DNA of 64,000 bases from Thuidium tamariscinum (GCA_947034885.2 OX344751.2:46157082-46221081), one strand, 5' to 3'; positions 23,056 through 35,258 are shown, counted from the stretch's first letter. Numbers and translations are program-made. The notes: generated by a model not told the origin, from the letters alone.

Positions 23056-23186
23056 CACTGGTAGAAAATCGGCCCAATTATGTTGTTTTGGTCATATTGA
23101 TGATCAATAGATTTCTGTTGATTAATAGAAATCTATTGATCATCAACGCAACCAAACAATTGAACTGGGCAGAATTTCTTCTAGTG
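23056..23186. repeat. 131-bp hairpin with CACTA-like tips
   Basis: The inner 20-bp arms are perfect complements (TTGATGATCAATAGATTTCT at 23097-23116, with its complement at 23127-23146) around a 10-base loop. Imperfect pairing extends outwards to CACTGGTAGAAAA at the left and its counterpart TTTCTTCTAGTG at the right. It is probably a small CACTA-tipped MITE. A small-RNA precursor is the alternative. Confidence 0.6.
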
Positions 23187-23359
23187 ATCACCATCAACCA
23201 TGCATTAGGTGAGGAGCTTAAATCTGAAAACTTGCACTTTCATCAAAAATACATATTGTATTTTTATGTAAGTCCTAGACACCAAATTTTTTTGTAAATA
23301 TTTTAAAAATATCTTACCTTTGATTAGGCAATCTCTAACTAAACATTGCACTTAATGCA

Positions 23360-24086
23360 GGGTGATTGCGAGAAACACCTGTCCATTTTGTTGGGTTTTC
23401 AATAGTACTCATGATTTTTTGGGGAGTACTTTAAAATTAGAAACCTAATTTTAAAATTAAAAAAATTGGATAATGTATACACCTTTAAAATAAAGGTAAT
23501 GATTGAAGAAAATTTATAAAAGAATTATCTAAATAGGAGAATTAGAAAAGTGCCAAATCTCAAGAAAATAGGTATTTAGATGTTTAAATTAGTAAAAAAT
23601 AGTAATAATAAGTAAATACAAAAAATAAAAACTAGCCATTTGCAAAAACTCTATAGAAATGGTCATTCACAAAAAAATACACCAAAATAATATTTTATAT
23701 ATTTTATAATACGAGTAGAAAGAAACTCACTTTGAAGACTTCCACATTGCATAAAATTAACTATTTTTAAAAATCCTTCTCTATAGAACTATAAATCTTT
23801 GAACAGAGCATTTTATCCAAATTTCATCTCAAAATAATTCAGAAAAGGTACTCCTTAGTACTAAAAACCCCTAAATTGCAAAGTGTGACATTCAATTGGG
23901 GTCTATTTTTGGATGGTAAACTATTTTTGAAAATTATTAAAAAGTTCAAGAAGGTGTATGATAGTTATCAATACCTTTCCTATAAATCTTGAGTCATTTG
24001 GAGCCAAAATACAAAATTTATGGTAAAAAAGAAATCAACATGCAATGTATGACACAAAATAGTATAAGTATTTTTTGCAATCACCC
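23360..24086. mobile_element. Non-autonomous DNA element, family A, copy 2
   Basis: The left end is GGGTGATTGCGAGAAACACC and the right end, reverse-complemented, is GGGTGATTGCAAAAAATACT. It is collinear with 10-742 and of nearly equal length (727 against 733 bp). It abuts the transposase remnant that starts at 24095 and may have truncated it. Confidence 0.7.
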
Positions 24087-24094
24087 TACACCAC

Positions 24095-24834
24095 ATTTTC
24101 TCTTATAGTGGATATTCTACCAAAATTCTCTTACAAGGATCTAGAAGATTAATCTAATGTATTGCAATATACCTGATTATCTTTGCACTTCTTATCCCCA
24201 TGATCTTAGTTGGAGTTTGAAATTCCAATTGTCTTTTCAAAAAAGTCTTGAAGTATCCATAAATTGCTTTTAGTAAGTCTTCAATTTTATTCACAAATAC
24301 AAAGGTTAAGAGGCCTTCACTACCAAGTTGGCATATGAGCAATGTAATAAACGCCTATCATGTGAGTAGCCATGCTCCTCTATGATTGCTTGGTGGCTTT
24401 GTTTTTTTGCCTTTGAAACACATTCATCCCATTTACTCCAAAAAACATAAACTTAGACAACACAACTTTCTTGGAAATGTTTTTTGTCCTTGTCAAAATG
24501 TTCATGATGACCTCTATAATGTTGTCTACTAAACCTTTTCCAACCATTGTCTATAATTTCAACAACATAAAAGATTAGACATAGTTTGATAAGATACATG
24601 TGAATTGATAACACAAGTGACGCTAAATAATTGGCAAGTATACAAGGCTTTTCTAATCTCCTCTAGAATACTATTGTAAATGCTATTACCAATAGTAAAG
24701 GCATCAAATGAGATTGAAGCCTTCAAGGAAATGCTTCTTCTTCTAAAGATGACAAAATGAATATAATATATGTTGAGTATTTGGTGTTGATGTTGAAGTT
24801 GAAGCTTTATTGAAGCCTGACAATGTAGATGCAC
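24095..24834 (-). pseudogene. Decayed hAT-like transposase fragment
   Basis: Reading the minus strand gives, in order: an EEIRKA block (residues encoded near 24650); a block ending SKFMFFGVNGMNVFQ (near 24440), which resembles the conserved DG..vfQG site with Asp changed to Asn; then KIEDLLKAIYGYF and KRQLEFQ (about 24210-24275); and finally LLDPCKRILVEY (about 24110-24145). This order matches the central and C-terminal part of hAT-like (TTF/BED zinc-finger-type) transposases, where the last block is normally tRWisll.PlkrvlaeY. Stops and frame changes break it in several places. The C-terminal dimerisation region is missing and the neighbouring element at 23360-24086 begins right there. It cannot be functional. 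Confidence 0.55.
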
Positions 24835-25920
24835 TCTAAACTTGACTCACACTATCTACTTAAGTAAAGTCTTGAAGGCTTTTATGGAGGATGAAAATGG
24901 GAGTTGTTATTGTGTTGCCTTTTATACAAACAACAAAGAAGCCGTGCTCATTAGCTAAAGGCCCAAACTTATTAGCCACTCCCAAGTCATGAAAATTCTT
25001 ATATTCAATTTGGCCAACACTCATTAGGGGTGATTTGACAACATTGGAAGACTATGAGGTTATCTTGAGTTTTTAGATTGTAGGAACATACTACATCAAC
25101 AATTTGATTTGGTTGAAAGAGGATCATATCACAAAATATCATTTAAAAAAATTAAAATTATTTTTAATTTATTTTTAAAATATCATTTCAATTTTTTTTA
25201 ATACTAATCAATATCCATATTTCCTTACAATTTTGAATTTTTTTGAAAAAAATTCAAAAATTCAAAAATTTGACCATTATAGGCTAATTTACAATTTTTG
25301 AACAATGCACAGAAGAAACATGGGAACAATGCCAAAACAACCCTCCTTTGCCTTCAAATCCCTTCTTATAGAATATTCCCAATAATAAAGAGAAATAAGA
25401 ATAAGAATTCAAGACAAATGGCATGAATACCAAAACAAAGATTCATGACAAATGACATCTAAAAACACATTTCAAGTACCTACTATTTTACTTTCTTTCT
25501 TAGAAGTGTATCAATAATACAAATCAAAGTGGTTGAAAAATGAAAAAGTAGATAAAGAAGAAAAAAGACCATATTATATACAATCTTCAATGGCAACAAA
25601 CCCCAAGCACAATATTGCAATGAGTGTGATGGTAGAGTTGCAATCTAAAGGCACTTCTAAACTTAACTTTTAGCAGTGTGCCTTCTATTGTTGCCACAAT
25701 CAAAATCAAAGTAAAAATAAATTTAATTTTTTTAATCCATGAAATCTTTGAAATTAAATTATTTTCTCACTATGCATTAGAGTGCATCAGAATGCCACTT
25801 AACAAAGTATGTGCACCGCTTCTTATCAAGAACTTTCCGACAATACCAAGAGCACAACTTGGAGACACACAATTTGGGAGATCTCAATATTTAAAAAACA
25901 AAACAAAAAAACAACATAAC
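24835..25920. other. AT-rich intergenic, nothing recognised
   Basis: It may contain more N-terminal debris of the adjacent transposase remnant, but nothing is recognisable. The 94-codon plus-strand frame at 25678-25962 runs across the boundary of the next element and is not supported. Confidence 0.3.
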
Positions 25921-27167
25921 TTAACCCCTCAATGCCCAAGAGGCCAAAAAGAGGCCTCATAGAGTTTTTGGTCAAACTCAAAGTCCTATAAATTTTTAAT
26001 TTAATTTTCAAATCCAATAAAATTTATTGGAAAATTTGCACACTTTCTTCTAGTTTGTGTAATAAAATTTTCAAATCAATTCAAGATGCCCTGATTTTTT
26101 GGAAGCCAATTGAAGTTCACAACTTCAATTTGAGTTCAACAAATTGCATTTGATGACTGCAACTTTAGAGGCTTTTATCTCCTTCATCCAATGTTTGTTT
26201 TCAAATAAAATTTGTTGATTTTTGTTTCTCTTGAAGTCTAGTTGTTTGAGTTATTTGTAAAGTACTCTAAAACCGGGGTTTAAACCCATGAGTTTTGTGA
26301 AAAAGCCGAATGAGTTAAAAAAGTCAAAATAAAAGTGGGTATGAAATTTATTTTTCCATCAAAATGGTGCCTAAAAAAGTTTGGTCCCTACTTTTGAAGT
26401 CATGTGATATAAGTATCTTGCAAAAAAGTTTGATGCTTCAACTATAGTTGCCATCTCAACTTCAAAAAAAGTCATGGCCAAAGTGGGGGGGGGACTTTAC
26501 AAATAACTCAATTGTAATAAAATTTTCATATCAATCCAAGTTGTCTTGAATGTTTAGGAGCAATTTGAAGTTCAAAACCCTAACATTTTAGGATTGTAGT
26601 GAACTTTGGGGGCTTGTTTCTTCTTCATATAGTGTCCATTTCTATTTGTATTTTTTGAAAAAGTTGTGCATACTAATTTTATTTATGTGGCTAAAATTTC
26701 ATATCAATCTAGGAAATTATGAATAATTGAGAAGCATTTTAGTAGAAGGAGGTTTAGCTTTAGCTCTATTTTTTGCAACTTTTCTTTCTATTTTTTGACA
26801 TTTCAAATCCATTTTGTAGATAGATTGACTCAATTGAATGAAATTTTCTTTCACCAATGTATTTTTACGTTGGTTTTGAATTGCTTTGTAGTCTGAAGTT
26901 TTTTTCATTTGAGTAGGTTTAGAAATCAAATTTCACCTCCAAATGTGTTTTTAGGAAAATTTCAAAATGCATTTTCAACACGAAAACATCAAAATCTTGC
27001 AATCTATATGACCAAATGACTCCAAATTTTGTATATGTCCTCTGCAACATGTACATTACAAGATTGCTTGGTTGAGATTTGTATAAATGAATGACATTTA
27101 GATCTATAAGGCTTCATCAGCAAAGATGCTTTTGTTCTTTTTCAAGCCTTAGGCATGAAGGGATTAA
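25921..27167. mobile_element. TTAA-flanked non-autonomous element 4 with a nested MITE
   Basis: The left end is TTAACCCCTCAATGCCCAAG and the right end, reverse-complemented, is TTAATCCCTTCATGCCTAAG. Its interior resembles 14700-15225. The 260-bp MITE at 26246-26511 is inserted inside it. Confidence 0.75.
26246..26511. mobile_element. 260-bp MITE, copy 2 (nested)
   Basis: The ends TTGAGTTATTTGTAAAGT are perfect inverted repeats over 18 bp. It is flanked by TTGT on both sides (26242-26245 and 26512-26515). The related sequence near 14945 lacks the insert and so serves as an approximate empty site. Confidence 0.8.
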
Positions 27168-27549
27168 TCCCTAAACGAGTTAATGCCGGGCGGGTCACTG
27201 TGCCAAACAGCAAGCATCAAATACAATAGAATTGAGCACACACCGGGGAGAAGACCACCTCACCTTATCCCACCTTATAATAAAAAGATGAAGTCAATGT
27301 AGCACGAGTCACCTAGAAGGGAAGCCTACAATCAAAATTAATATTAGGCAACTAGGTTCAGATACCGTGTTCAAAGAATCTTGGAGTTTCAATAAATCTA
27401 AGTTTACTAACTAATGCTAATTTTGTACCTCATAATGGCACATGAGTTTAAGTCCATGAGAAAAAAAAATTAGATGAAAAATGTTTTTTTTTCCGTTCGT
27501 CAGATTGATTTAATCTCATTCATCAACCAGGAAGTGGTGTCCATGTCAT
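27168..27549. other. Spacer between two TTAA elements
   Basis: Mixed-composition sequence with a few short GC-rich words. No gene or repeat recognised. Confidence 0.3.
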
Positions 27550-27553
27550 TTAA

Positions 27554-29359
27554 CCCTAGAGCGTCAAGTCTCAATTGACAAATGCCGAGCACACTAAAGA
27601 GGTTGAAATGTGCTGATAAGGATGCGCAGAAGGTGTTTGAGAGAGTTAGTGAAGTAGCTGTATGATCTCGAGAGTTTGCCCATCTAGATCATAAAAAAAA
27701 AGGTGGAAATGAATTAATACTAGAGAGATGGAAGATCATGAGGTTTGACCAGTGTCACAACGGCATTGACTTGAATGGGCAAGTTATGACGCTGTGGAAG
27801 ACGAGCCAGTAACTAGCTTGTCAAAGTTCAGAAAAATCAATGAATAATTGCTAAGCACTCATAACAAAATCTGGGACTTGTTGACAAGAAAATCTTGGGG
27901 AGAAGTACATTGTGGTGATAAAGGAAGACCTTGCAATGCAACTGTATTTGAGAAGACATGGATTTCTAAGAATTTGTCATGTATTTGCCCAGCCCACTCA
28001 CTGCTCGATATTGATTATCATATTATATAAGATGCATGTGCGGTCTGACAGCGTGCAATAGTTTTATTGCAGAAAAGGAGTAATATAGTAGCCCCTTTTG
28101 GATGGAGTGAGGTTAGTCAACATCAAGCAACTGTCGACCGTTACAACGACATGAATCTGCATTCCTTCTTGGGAAAAGATGATGGCCACTAGCTCCGTAC
28201 TAACTGTAGTCTGCACTAGGATAGATGAGAATTAGAAGAGAAAATGAAGTCAGCCGCAATGGAAATACGAGTTCAACTTCACAAACATAGGTGCTGTTCC
28301 ACTGACGTGCATCTGTGAATAATGGCGGCATTACAACAAAAAATTGTCAAAAAGGCATAGTCTTTGTGATGCCTACACCCATGATATTTACAAGATTGCA
28401 ATGGCAAAAGTTGTCAATCTAGGACGGAAGTGCTAAACAATACATGATGGAATCATTGGACACCACATACATTGCCCACTCAAGGCCCGTCAATGCTTTC
28501 TGTGCACTCCATATCGACGATATGCCTTCCTCCCTCTGTAGTGATTGAGGATGCGTTATTGATCATTGTACAACTACTCACAATGGATCTGGAGGTTCAA
28601 AAAAATATTCTCACTGATTTCCATCGAAGAAGACATGCATTCCACAACATTATTACTTGCTTGTCACATTGACCACAACTATAGTACACTTGAAAATTTT
28701 AGTATATTTGGAGCCTTGGACAACAAACCCACGATATAAAGAAGTGCATTCACATTAGTGAATACATGTATTTGAGCTTGACAACAATGCTAATGCGAAC
28801 CTCGTAACGCAGACTGCCCAATTGTTGCCAAAGAAGGACTCCTAATTCGTGAGTTCTCCATAACATTGTTTGCTATAGCAGTTGGTCGGTGTGTCACAGG
28901 TACACTCACCTCATAATGCTAAAACATACACGCTGCCTCTTATATAATATTGAATTCAATGAATTTTCCATTCTTCATGCAAGTTCCATGCCACTCCATC
29001 TTCCGAGCGCCATCTTTAAGCATGCTGGAGATCATGCGGCATGCATGGCTTTAGTGACTTAAACAAATGTAGCTGCTTCAAAAGTAGTCACCCATGCATA
29101 AGAGGATTTTCAGCTGCAGTAAGAGACTGCGAGTTCCCAGACGCTGGGAATGCATTGGGAACTCTGGGAACGCGATGCTGATGTGGTCGAGCGACTGCCA
29201 CGTCAGAAAAACATATTTTTTTATTAATTTTAATTAAATATTAAATATTTTTAAAATATTTTTTTGAAAAAAAAAATATTTTTTTAAATCATTTTTTCTC
29301 TCTTTAATACATTCTGAAGTTTTTTGAAAAAAAAAAATTTAATTTTTTTTTTGCAAAAT
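27554..29359. other. Left interior of the piggyBac element
   Basis: No protein recognised. The short frames at 27848-28030 and 28472-28672 have no domain. Near 29125-29170 the word TGGGAAC and its complement recur several times (GTTCCCAGACGCTGGGAA), which may mark the edge of a secondary insertion ending near 29400. Confidence 0.35.
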
Positions 29360-31150
29360 TCAAAAATTCAGACCAGCAGGGTGCTGGTCTGCAGCAGTGG
29401 GAACAATTTCGGGGAACACCCTGAAACGGTCTCTTGGGGGCCCAGAAATCCTCTTATGGTACAAATATATACCTCCACATTGCTCACAACTGAAATTTGT
29501 CCACTTCGTGGACATGCAAAAGCGGCACTTTTTCCAAAGCGGTGTGCAAATGAGATTGTGGACCCCCAAGGTGGTCTACTGATACTTCAAAACGCAACCA
29601 CATTGTTCATGCCACGACTTACAAAGCACCTTATAAAATAAGAGGAAGAAATCGCGACGTGGTTTAGCAAGCACCACTAATCGCTCACAGATAGCGTCGT
29701 ATAAGATGAATGCATTCACAGCTAAAGTATCCAAGAGATAAAACAAGACACATTGCCACCATTTCTAACTATGTGTTTGTGTAGAGTAGGAACCACACAT
29801 TTGATTAGCGACATTGACATTGCGCATAAAGTCAGTATAGCCTTTGTGGATTGGGGACATCTCAATTTGCTCCTTGATACCACAAACTCTACAAGTAACT
29901 ATCAACCACAATTCTCCCAATCAAGGTAGAGGTGTGAAAAAAGAAGACGACAACAAGACAAGTCGCATGTCCACCCACACAACACAACTGGTCTTCCTAC
30001 TGCATTTGCCATACTATAGTACTTTGAGGTTCTCTAGCGAACCGATGGCGTTGTGACAAGGCTCTCGGTAAGCCTACTCGGTTTTTCATAATTGTTCCCG
30101 TTGAGAATGTTCCAAGAGTTGCTAGGTCCACGGTTAGTTAAACAAAGGAGAAAAAACAATTAGTCACTACAATATGGCCTATTCCATGCAGTCCATCCAT
30201 CAAAAGCATGACAACTTTGTAGGTGGATTTTGCTCCCCAAGGCCCAATTTTATGTCGAGCTCCTTTTCAAGCCTTGCCAATATAGATGTCAAAGTCATAC
30301 ACGTACTTTTTCTAGGCATCTGCAATCACTGTAACAAAACATGGTTAAAAAAATTGCGTAGAAATTTTTTTGTAGTTTTTTTGCTACATTTTTTGAATAC
30401 CTTTCCATTGACATATGACACACTTCCTAACTCTAGAAATTGTAGTAGAAAATTGTTGCTAAAGTTGGTTGTTCACTACGCGTAACACGTAAAAAAAACG
30501 TGGCAAAAAAAAACACAAAAATTTTCTATGCGGTTTTTTTCAACCATGTTTTGTTATAGTGAGTGCTCTTTTGTCCACGTCATCTCTACATACTCTCGGT
30601 AAAATATGTGGGCAAGAGCCTTCTAGCTTGGTAGTCGAGGGCAATGATTTTGTGGACGTGGATTGTTGGCATTGTAGGCAACGAATGTGGGAACTGCTAT
30701 AGGTACGCCTTGAATTCTGCTGACAAAGTCCACAGTAGGTCCACCTCGTGACAGCCTATTCTAAGGTTGTTAGAAGTAGCCACCACTATCAATTGCATGT
30801 CCATGTGGCAATGGTAGAGATGCTTTCAAGCTTGTGTCAAGTGGATTGGCAGGTAAGGGATTTGCGCAGGTTCTTGACATCCACTTTGGCACACTTGATG
30901 TCGACACTGCTACTTAGTGATCGACAAGAACGCAACACTGACTTTCTTCAAGCATTGGCACTGCAAATGAATTAGCTGACACTTGGAACATCGTTTGAAA
31001 TTACTCATCATTACTGTCATAAAGTAGGGTACGCAAGAACGACGCGCTAAAGGCGAGAAGAATGTCGTCACTTTTGTTGGGAATATGGGGCGTCCACTGG
31101 CATTGTAAGTCCGCTTATGGTGTTGGAGGTGGAGCAAGGACGCCACAAAC
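29360..31150 (-). pseudogene. piggyBac-type transposase (DDE_Tnp_1_7) remnant
   Basis: Minus-strand motifs run in the order expected for the family. Near 31000-31100 is a possible N-terminal block (YFMTVMMSNFKRC). At about 30270-30313 is YVYDFDIYIGKA, then GPWGAKSTYKVVM. At about 30136-30190 is GIGHIVVTNCFF, which matches the usual vvtDNfFt with Asp replaced by Asn. At about 30060-30130 is DLATLGTFSTGTIMKNRVGL. At about 29690-29850 is FMRNVNVANQMCGSYS, matching GGVDvaDQm with both Asp changed to Asn, followed by KWW and YLLDTLAVNAFILYD. At about 29450-29535 is a Cys-rich tail (CRFCMSTKWTNFSCEQCGG). There are many stops and frameshifts. The segment that should hold the first catalytic Asp is not recognisable and is interrupted by the insertion at 30327-30561. 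The enzyme is clearly dead. Confidence 0.75.
30327..30561. mobile_element. 235-bp CACTA-like MITE inside the transposase remnant
   Basis: The inverted tips are CACTGTAACAAAACATGGTT and, reverse-complemented at the right, CACTATAACAAAACATGGTT. Pairing continues into A-rich tracts. It interrupts the transposase between its N-terminal part and the YVYDFDIYIGKA block. Confidence 0.75.
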
Positions 31151-33794
31151 TTCTCCTTCTCTCATGTGAGACGGTGATGCTAAGCTGTCAATGTGGTGTA
31201 CGCCCGTAGCTGCAGCAGCAGATTGGAGATGTTGCTCATGCCTCAAAGACTGATAGAGTACAGGTTGTTGAGGTGCATGCCTATGTCGTCGAAGAGGTGC
31301 TATGAGCACGATAGTGTAGGTGTTTGATGACTCCACTGGCATGATCGAAGACGGTGTTTCAGATGGTGATGTCAATTCCTTCAAATGAAGGATGTTGGCG
31401 GTGGTACCTTTTGCAGGGATTGCTTTATTTACCATAATGTATTCTACTTATCTCTATGGAATGAAGAATTCTTGTCCATCATCAGGGAGTACAATGTACT
31501 GAAAGTTGCTACTCCACACTATCAACGTAGGACTGAATTGCTAAACCACCATCACCCATGCCGCTCATAGTACGATAAATTGAGCATTGTATGATGGCAG
31601 AACACCGTATTCTTACCGGAATGGGGTCAACAATGTTGCGAAGAAAGATGTGGTTAGTGCCATTGCCAAGTATGTACACTTTGCCTTCCCATGATAATTT
31701 TGGGCTGAGGCCTAAGGCATGAGGGAAGTCGCTTGTCATGGATGTGTGCTGTCTGTCTCCATAACCTTGATGTGGACAGACTTCTGAACTTGGTGTCTAT
31801 GATGCCACCGTTGTTGGCATGCTTCATTGAGCCATTTTGAAGGTGTTGTGGCCTTTGTTGATGCATCCCATCTACACAACTTTTGTGTCTACTTGTAGTA
31901 GGTTGGTTTAGGTCGTTGCGCCTCTGTATTGGTAGTTTTGAATGTCTTTTTGTTTGGAATTGAGGTCCATGTACATTCATTGCGCATGATGTCTCCTCAT
32001 TTCTGTTGATCGTACGAAAAACTTCCTCCCAAAGAGTTTCCTTGGGGCTCCGTATGCTCGGTAGTAGGGGTGACCTATTCATTTGATTCATGTATTCTAT
32101 TGTTTGGCTATAGGTCGTTGCAGAGGACGTTGTTCACAACAGCACTGAACTCGTTGGGATGGCATTCTGGAATTTGCTCTTTCCAGCCAAGGATTCTGGC
32201 AGTGTGATATCGGAATAAGAAACATGAGCCTCTCGGACTATCTATTCTTTTAACTCTTCTCCTAACCGCTTTCTACAGCAACATTCTTTTATCAAGCAGT
32301 TTTAGAATTTTCCGTTTCTGAGCCTGCGATGCTTCTATCTCAGTGGTCCACTATAGAATAGCTAAGTGGATAGAATGTGATATACAGCTTGTACTTAGTG
32401 AAGTAGCCATGACATTAATTTTCGCGTTTGTTGGTACAACTATGAAGATTGGTGAATCAAGAACATACTTCTCAATTTTGTGGTACCAAGCATGAGGCAA
32501 CTGATATCAATTTACATGTGCAGTGTCATCAACTGGAGGCTACTACTAGGACGGAATCAGCACCGCATGACTTCAATTGAAATAACCTTGTCGGCCTTTA
32601 GGACTGCAACATATTGACAAACCATATTGTTGACATACAAGAACCAATGTATTCACAGTGATGGAAGGGAGGCCACATTCGGCAATGAAAAGGTAGAAGA
32701 CAAGTTTCACTAAACGAAATTACTGATGAGGATATAACAAATTATTTTACAAACCTACCATTCTCTTTTATGGACACTGCAATATTGTCTAAGGCTTATA
32801 TGCTTTCAATCTCTTTTGTAACAAAGCAAAACCCTATCTATTTTGCATTCTATTACTAGTCATGGAAAGCAAGCACCTGATTACAGGCATTCGTGAGCTT
32901 GAATATTGTAAAAGAAGTTGTATTCAGGATTCCCAAGTGGAGGTTGGCAAAAGAGGACCATTAGGACACTAGGACATGCATGTATGTTGATTTTTTTCCC
33001 CAATTCTTCTTCATTACTATTGATTGAAATTTAAGAATCATAACTGCAATTGAGGATAGTGACAGTACCTACACATTTAGATGAGGGTTAGTAGCCATTC
33101 TTTCATTGGAATAATAATTAGTCAAAATTACTTTGCATAGAAAACATTTATTCATGTCCTGCACAGGCAATTACAGTAGTGCATGGGCTGCCTCTTCATG
33201 GCGTTTGTACATTCAATTACTTCCATTTGTGATTGTACAAAACAAAAACCTTTAAAAAAATCTACATGTAAAGGAGCACTACTGGTAATTTTAAGGTCCT
33301 TCATTTACAAGCGCCATTTCCTTAGGCAAACGCCTAACCACCAAATCCAAAAACTCGTAATATAAAATAGTTTATTATATAGTCACTGCCATGCGGCATG
33401 GTATTGTACAAGTTTGCCTTTATTGAAGTGCCACATAATAAAGTAGATCACTATATTTTATGACATTATCAAAGACTATACTTCCTTTTTTTAACAAAGA
33501 ATGCCGAGGACTATATTTACTACCCACCACTGAATTTTGCAAGGACCCTTCCAAATTTCATATCCTTCCACGCCGGGTAGTGCCAAATTTTTACCACATA
33601 TTGACATGTCTTTGATCTATTATTTTTTCCTTTTGTTTGCAGTCCACAAAATGAGTCATGTAACCACCAATGCCATTACAACCCAGCACCACAATGTCAC
33701 AAAAAATGGCAGATGAAAAAATGTATTTCTCTATCCTCTATGATCAGCTAACTTTGGTCATCGTCCATTTTCTAGACGTCAACACACTCTAGGG
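31151..33794. other. Right interior of the piggyBac element
   Basis: The minus strand has open stretches (31115-31435, 106 codons; 31654-32091, 145 codons). They are rich in Ser, Pro, Gln and His and could be the disordered N-terminal region of the transposase, but no motif proves it. The part from 32100 to 33790 is stop-rich with nothing recognised. Confidence 0.35.
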
Positions 33795-35258
33795 TTAAGA
33801 GTTAAGGTATAGAACCAACTCTCCCTTCAAGTTCAACAACACTAGGATGTGAGTATGTGAGCGTGAGCCTAATAGTGGTGAGCGGGGATTTTGTGAGCCT
33901 AGAGCCCAAAATTTTAATATTTGATATATTTTTAAGACTTTTCTAGTTAAAAGATCAAAAGATTGATTTTTTTTCCATCAAAATGTACTATATTTTGAGA
34001 ATATAACCTTTTACCGTGGGACCTATGACCGTGAATTTTAGATTCAAAAGCTTGACAAGTTGATGTTATTGCAAGTTTAAAATTTATATTACATTTTGAG
34101 AGGCCGTCTCAAAGTAGGTTAAGTATAAATAATTTAGAGGCACTTCTAAATATGAGAAGAAGATAAATGAGATGATGATATTATAGGGAGTAGAATGTTT
34201 TATAAATAATAATAAATTCTTTCATTGCAACAAAGAATACATATTGAAATTTGAATAGAATATATTGCTACTAAATTTTGGGAATTTCAAAAATAATATA
34301 CCATGGGTATTATGTATGTACTTTATATGTGCTAATATCTTTCAAATAATTCTTGTTCATTCACATGTCCTAATGATTACAACAATAGCAAGCACTTGTT
34401 TTCACTTCATCTAAAGTGGTGGTGAAAATACAGATGAACATGTCTATCTTACAATCTAATTACAAAATGCATAATCAACAAAAAATGTAATAAAGGTGTT
34501 TGTAGCTTAAAAATATGCCACACTTTCAAATGGAAGTCCCATTTATTCTTCGAAAATGGAGACAAGTATAAGTTGAAAATTTGCAAAATATAATGTTAAG
34601 AACCTTCTAATTAGGGTCTGTCCCAAACAAAGCATATTAAGTTAGCCAAATCTATGCAAGGAACAAAATTCACCTTAATAACATTATGTTTGCAATAATA
34701 TTTCTTGCACTTTCCTAGTGATTGCATTGATTTTTGGTGAATGCCTTACTACTCCTATGAGTTTGCTTGCCATTCAAAATGAAAGGGATTTTTTCAACAT
34801 GTATTGGTTAAAGATGAATCCACTATATATAGTCAAAAAGCCTAAACAAGGTGTATAGACATCGAAGTGACATTGGCTTGATGAACTGTAAGTTGAACCC
34901 AACTTTTTTAAACTTAATGATTTTGGTATATGTAAGATTTTTATTAATAAAAACATGCTAGACCTTAAGGATCTTGGGTTGGTACCTAAGAACATGGAAA
35001 TGCTTAGATTCCATGTCCCATTTTGCAATTTGGTTTGAACAAAACTAAAAATCTTAAGTTTGAAATGTCATGCTCTTATACTCACACTTCTGCCTTTTTC
35101 AAATAGGGAGGAGTAGAAGGTGTACTAGGCTTAACAAACAATAATAATCTTGTATATGGCCTATATGTACTTTTGAATGGCTTGACATTGTTACCTTAGT
35201 TTGTGTGAATTTTTTTCTATATATATGCAATTTTGATGTATTATAATCTTTTTATAGA

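Larger units (their letters stand above)
27550..33798 (-). mobile_element. Decayed piggyBac-type transposon, 6.2 kb
   Basis: TTAA flanks both ends (27550-27553 and 33795-33798). The terminal repeats start TTAACCCTAGAGCG at the left and, reverse-complemented, TTAACCCTAGAGTG at the right. This matches the known piggyBac pattern of a TTAA target and CCC(T/A)-starting tips. The interior is less AT-rich than its surroundings and carries a broken transposase on the minus strand (29360-31150). Secondary insertions sit within it (30327-30561, and an AT-rich block at about 29120-29400). About 1.7 kb at the left and 1.7-2.6 kb at the right have no recognisable coding content. The size is larger than a typical 2.5-4 kb piggyBac element, so these flanks may hold extra insertions or a second lost gene. 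Confidence 0.75.
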
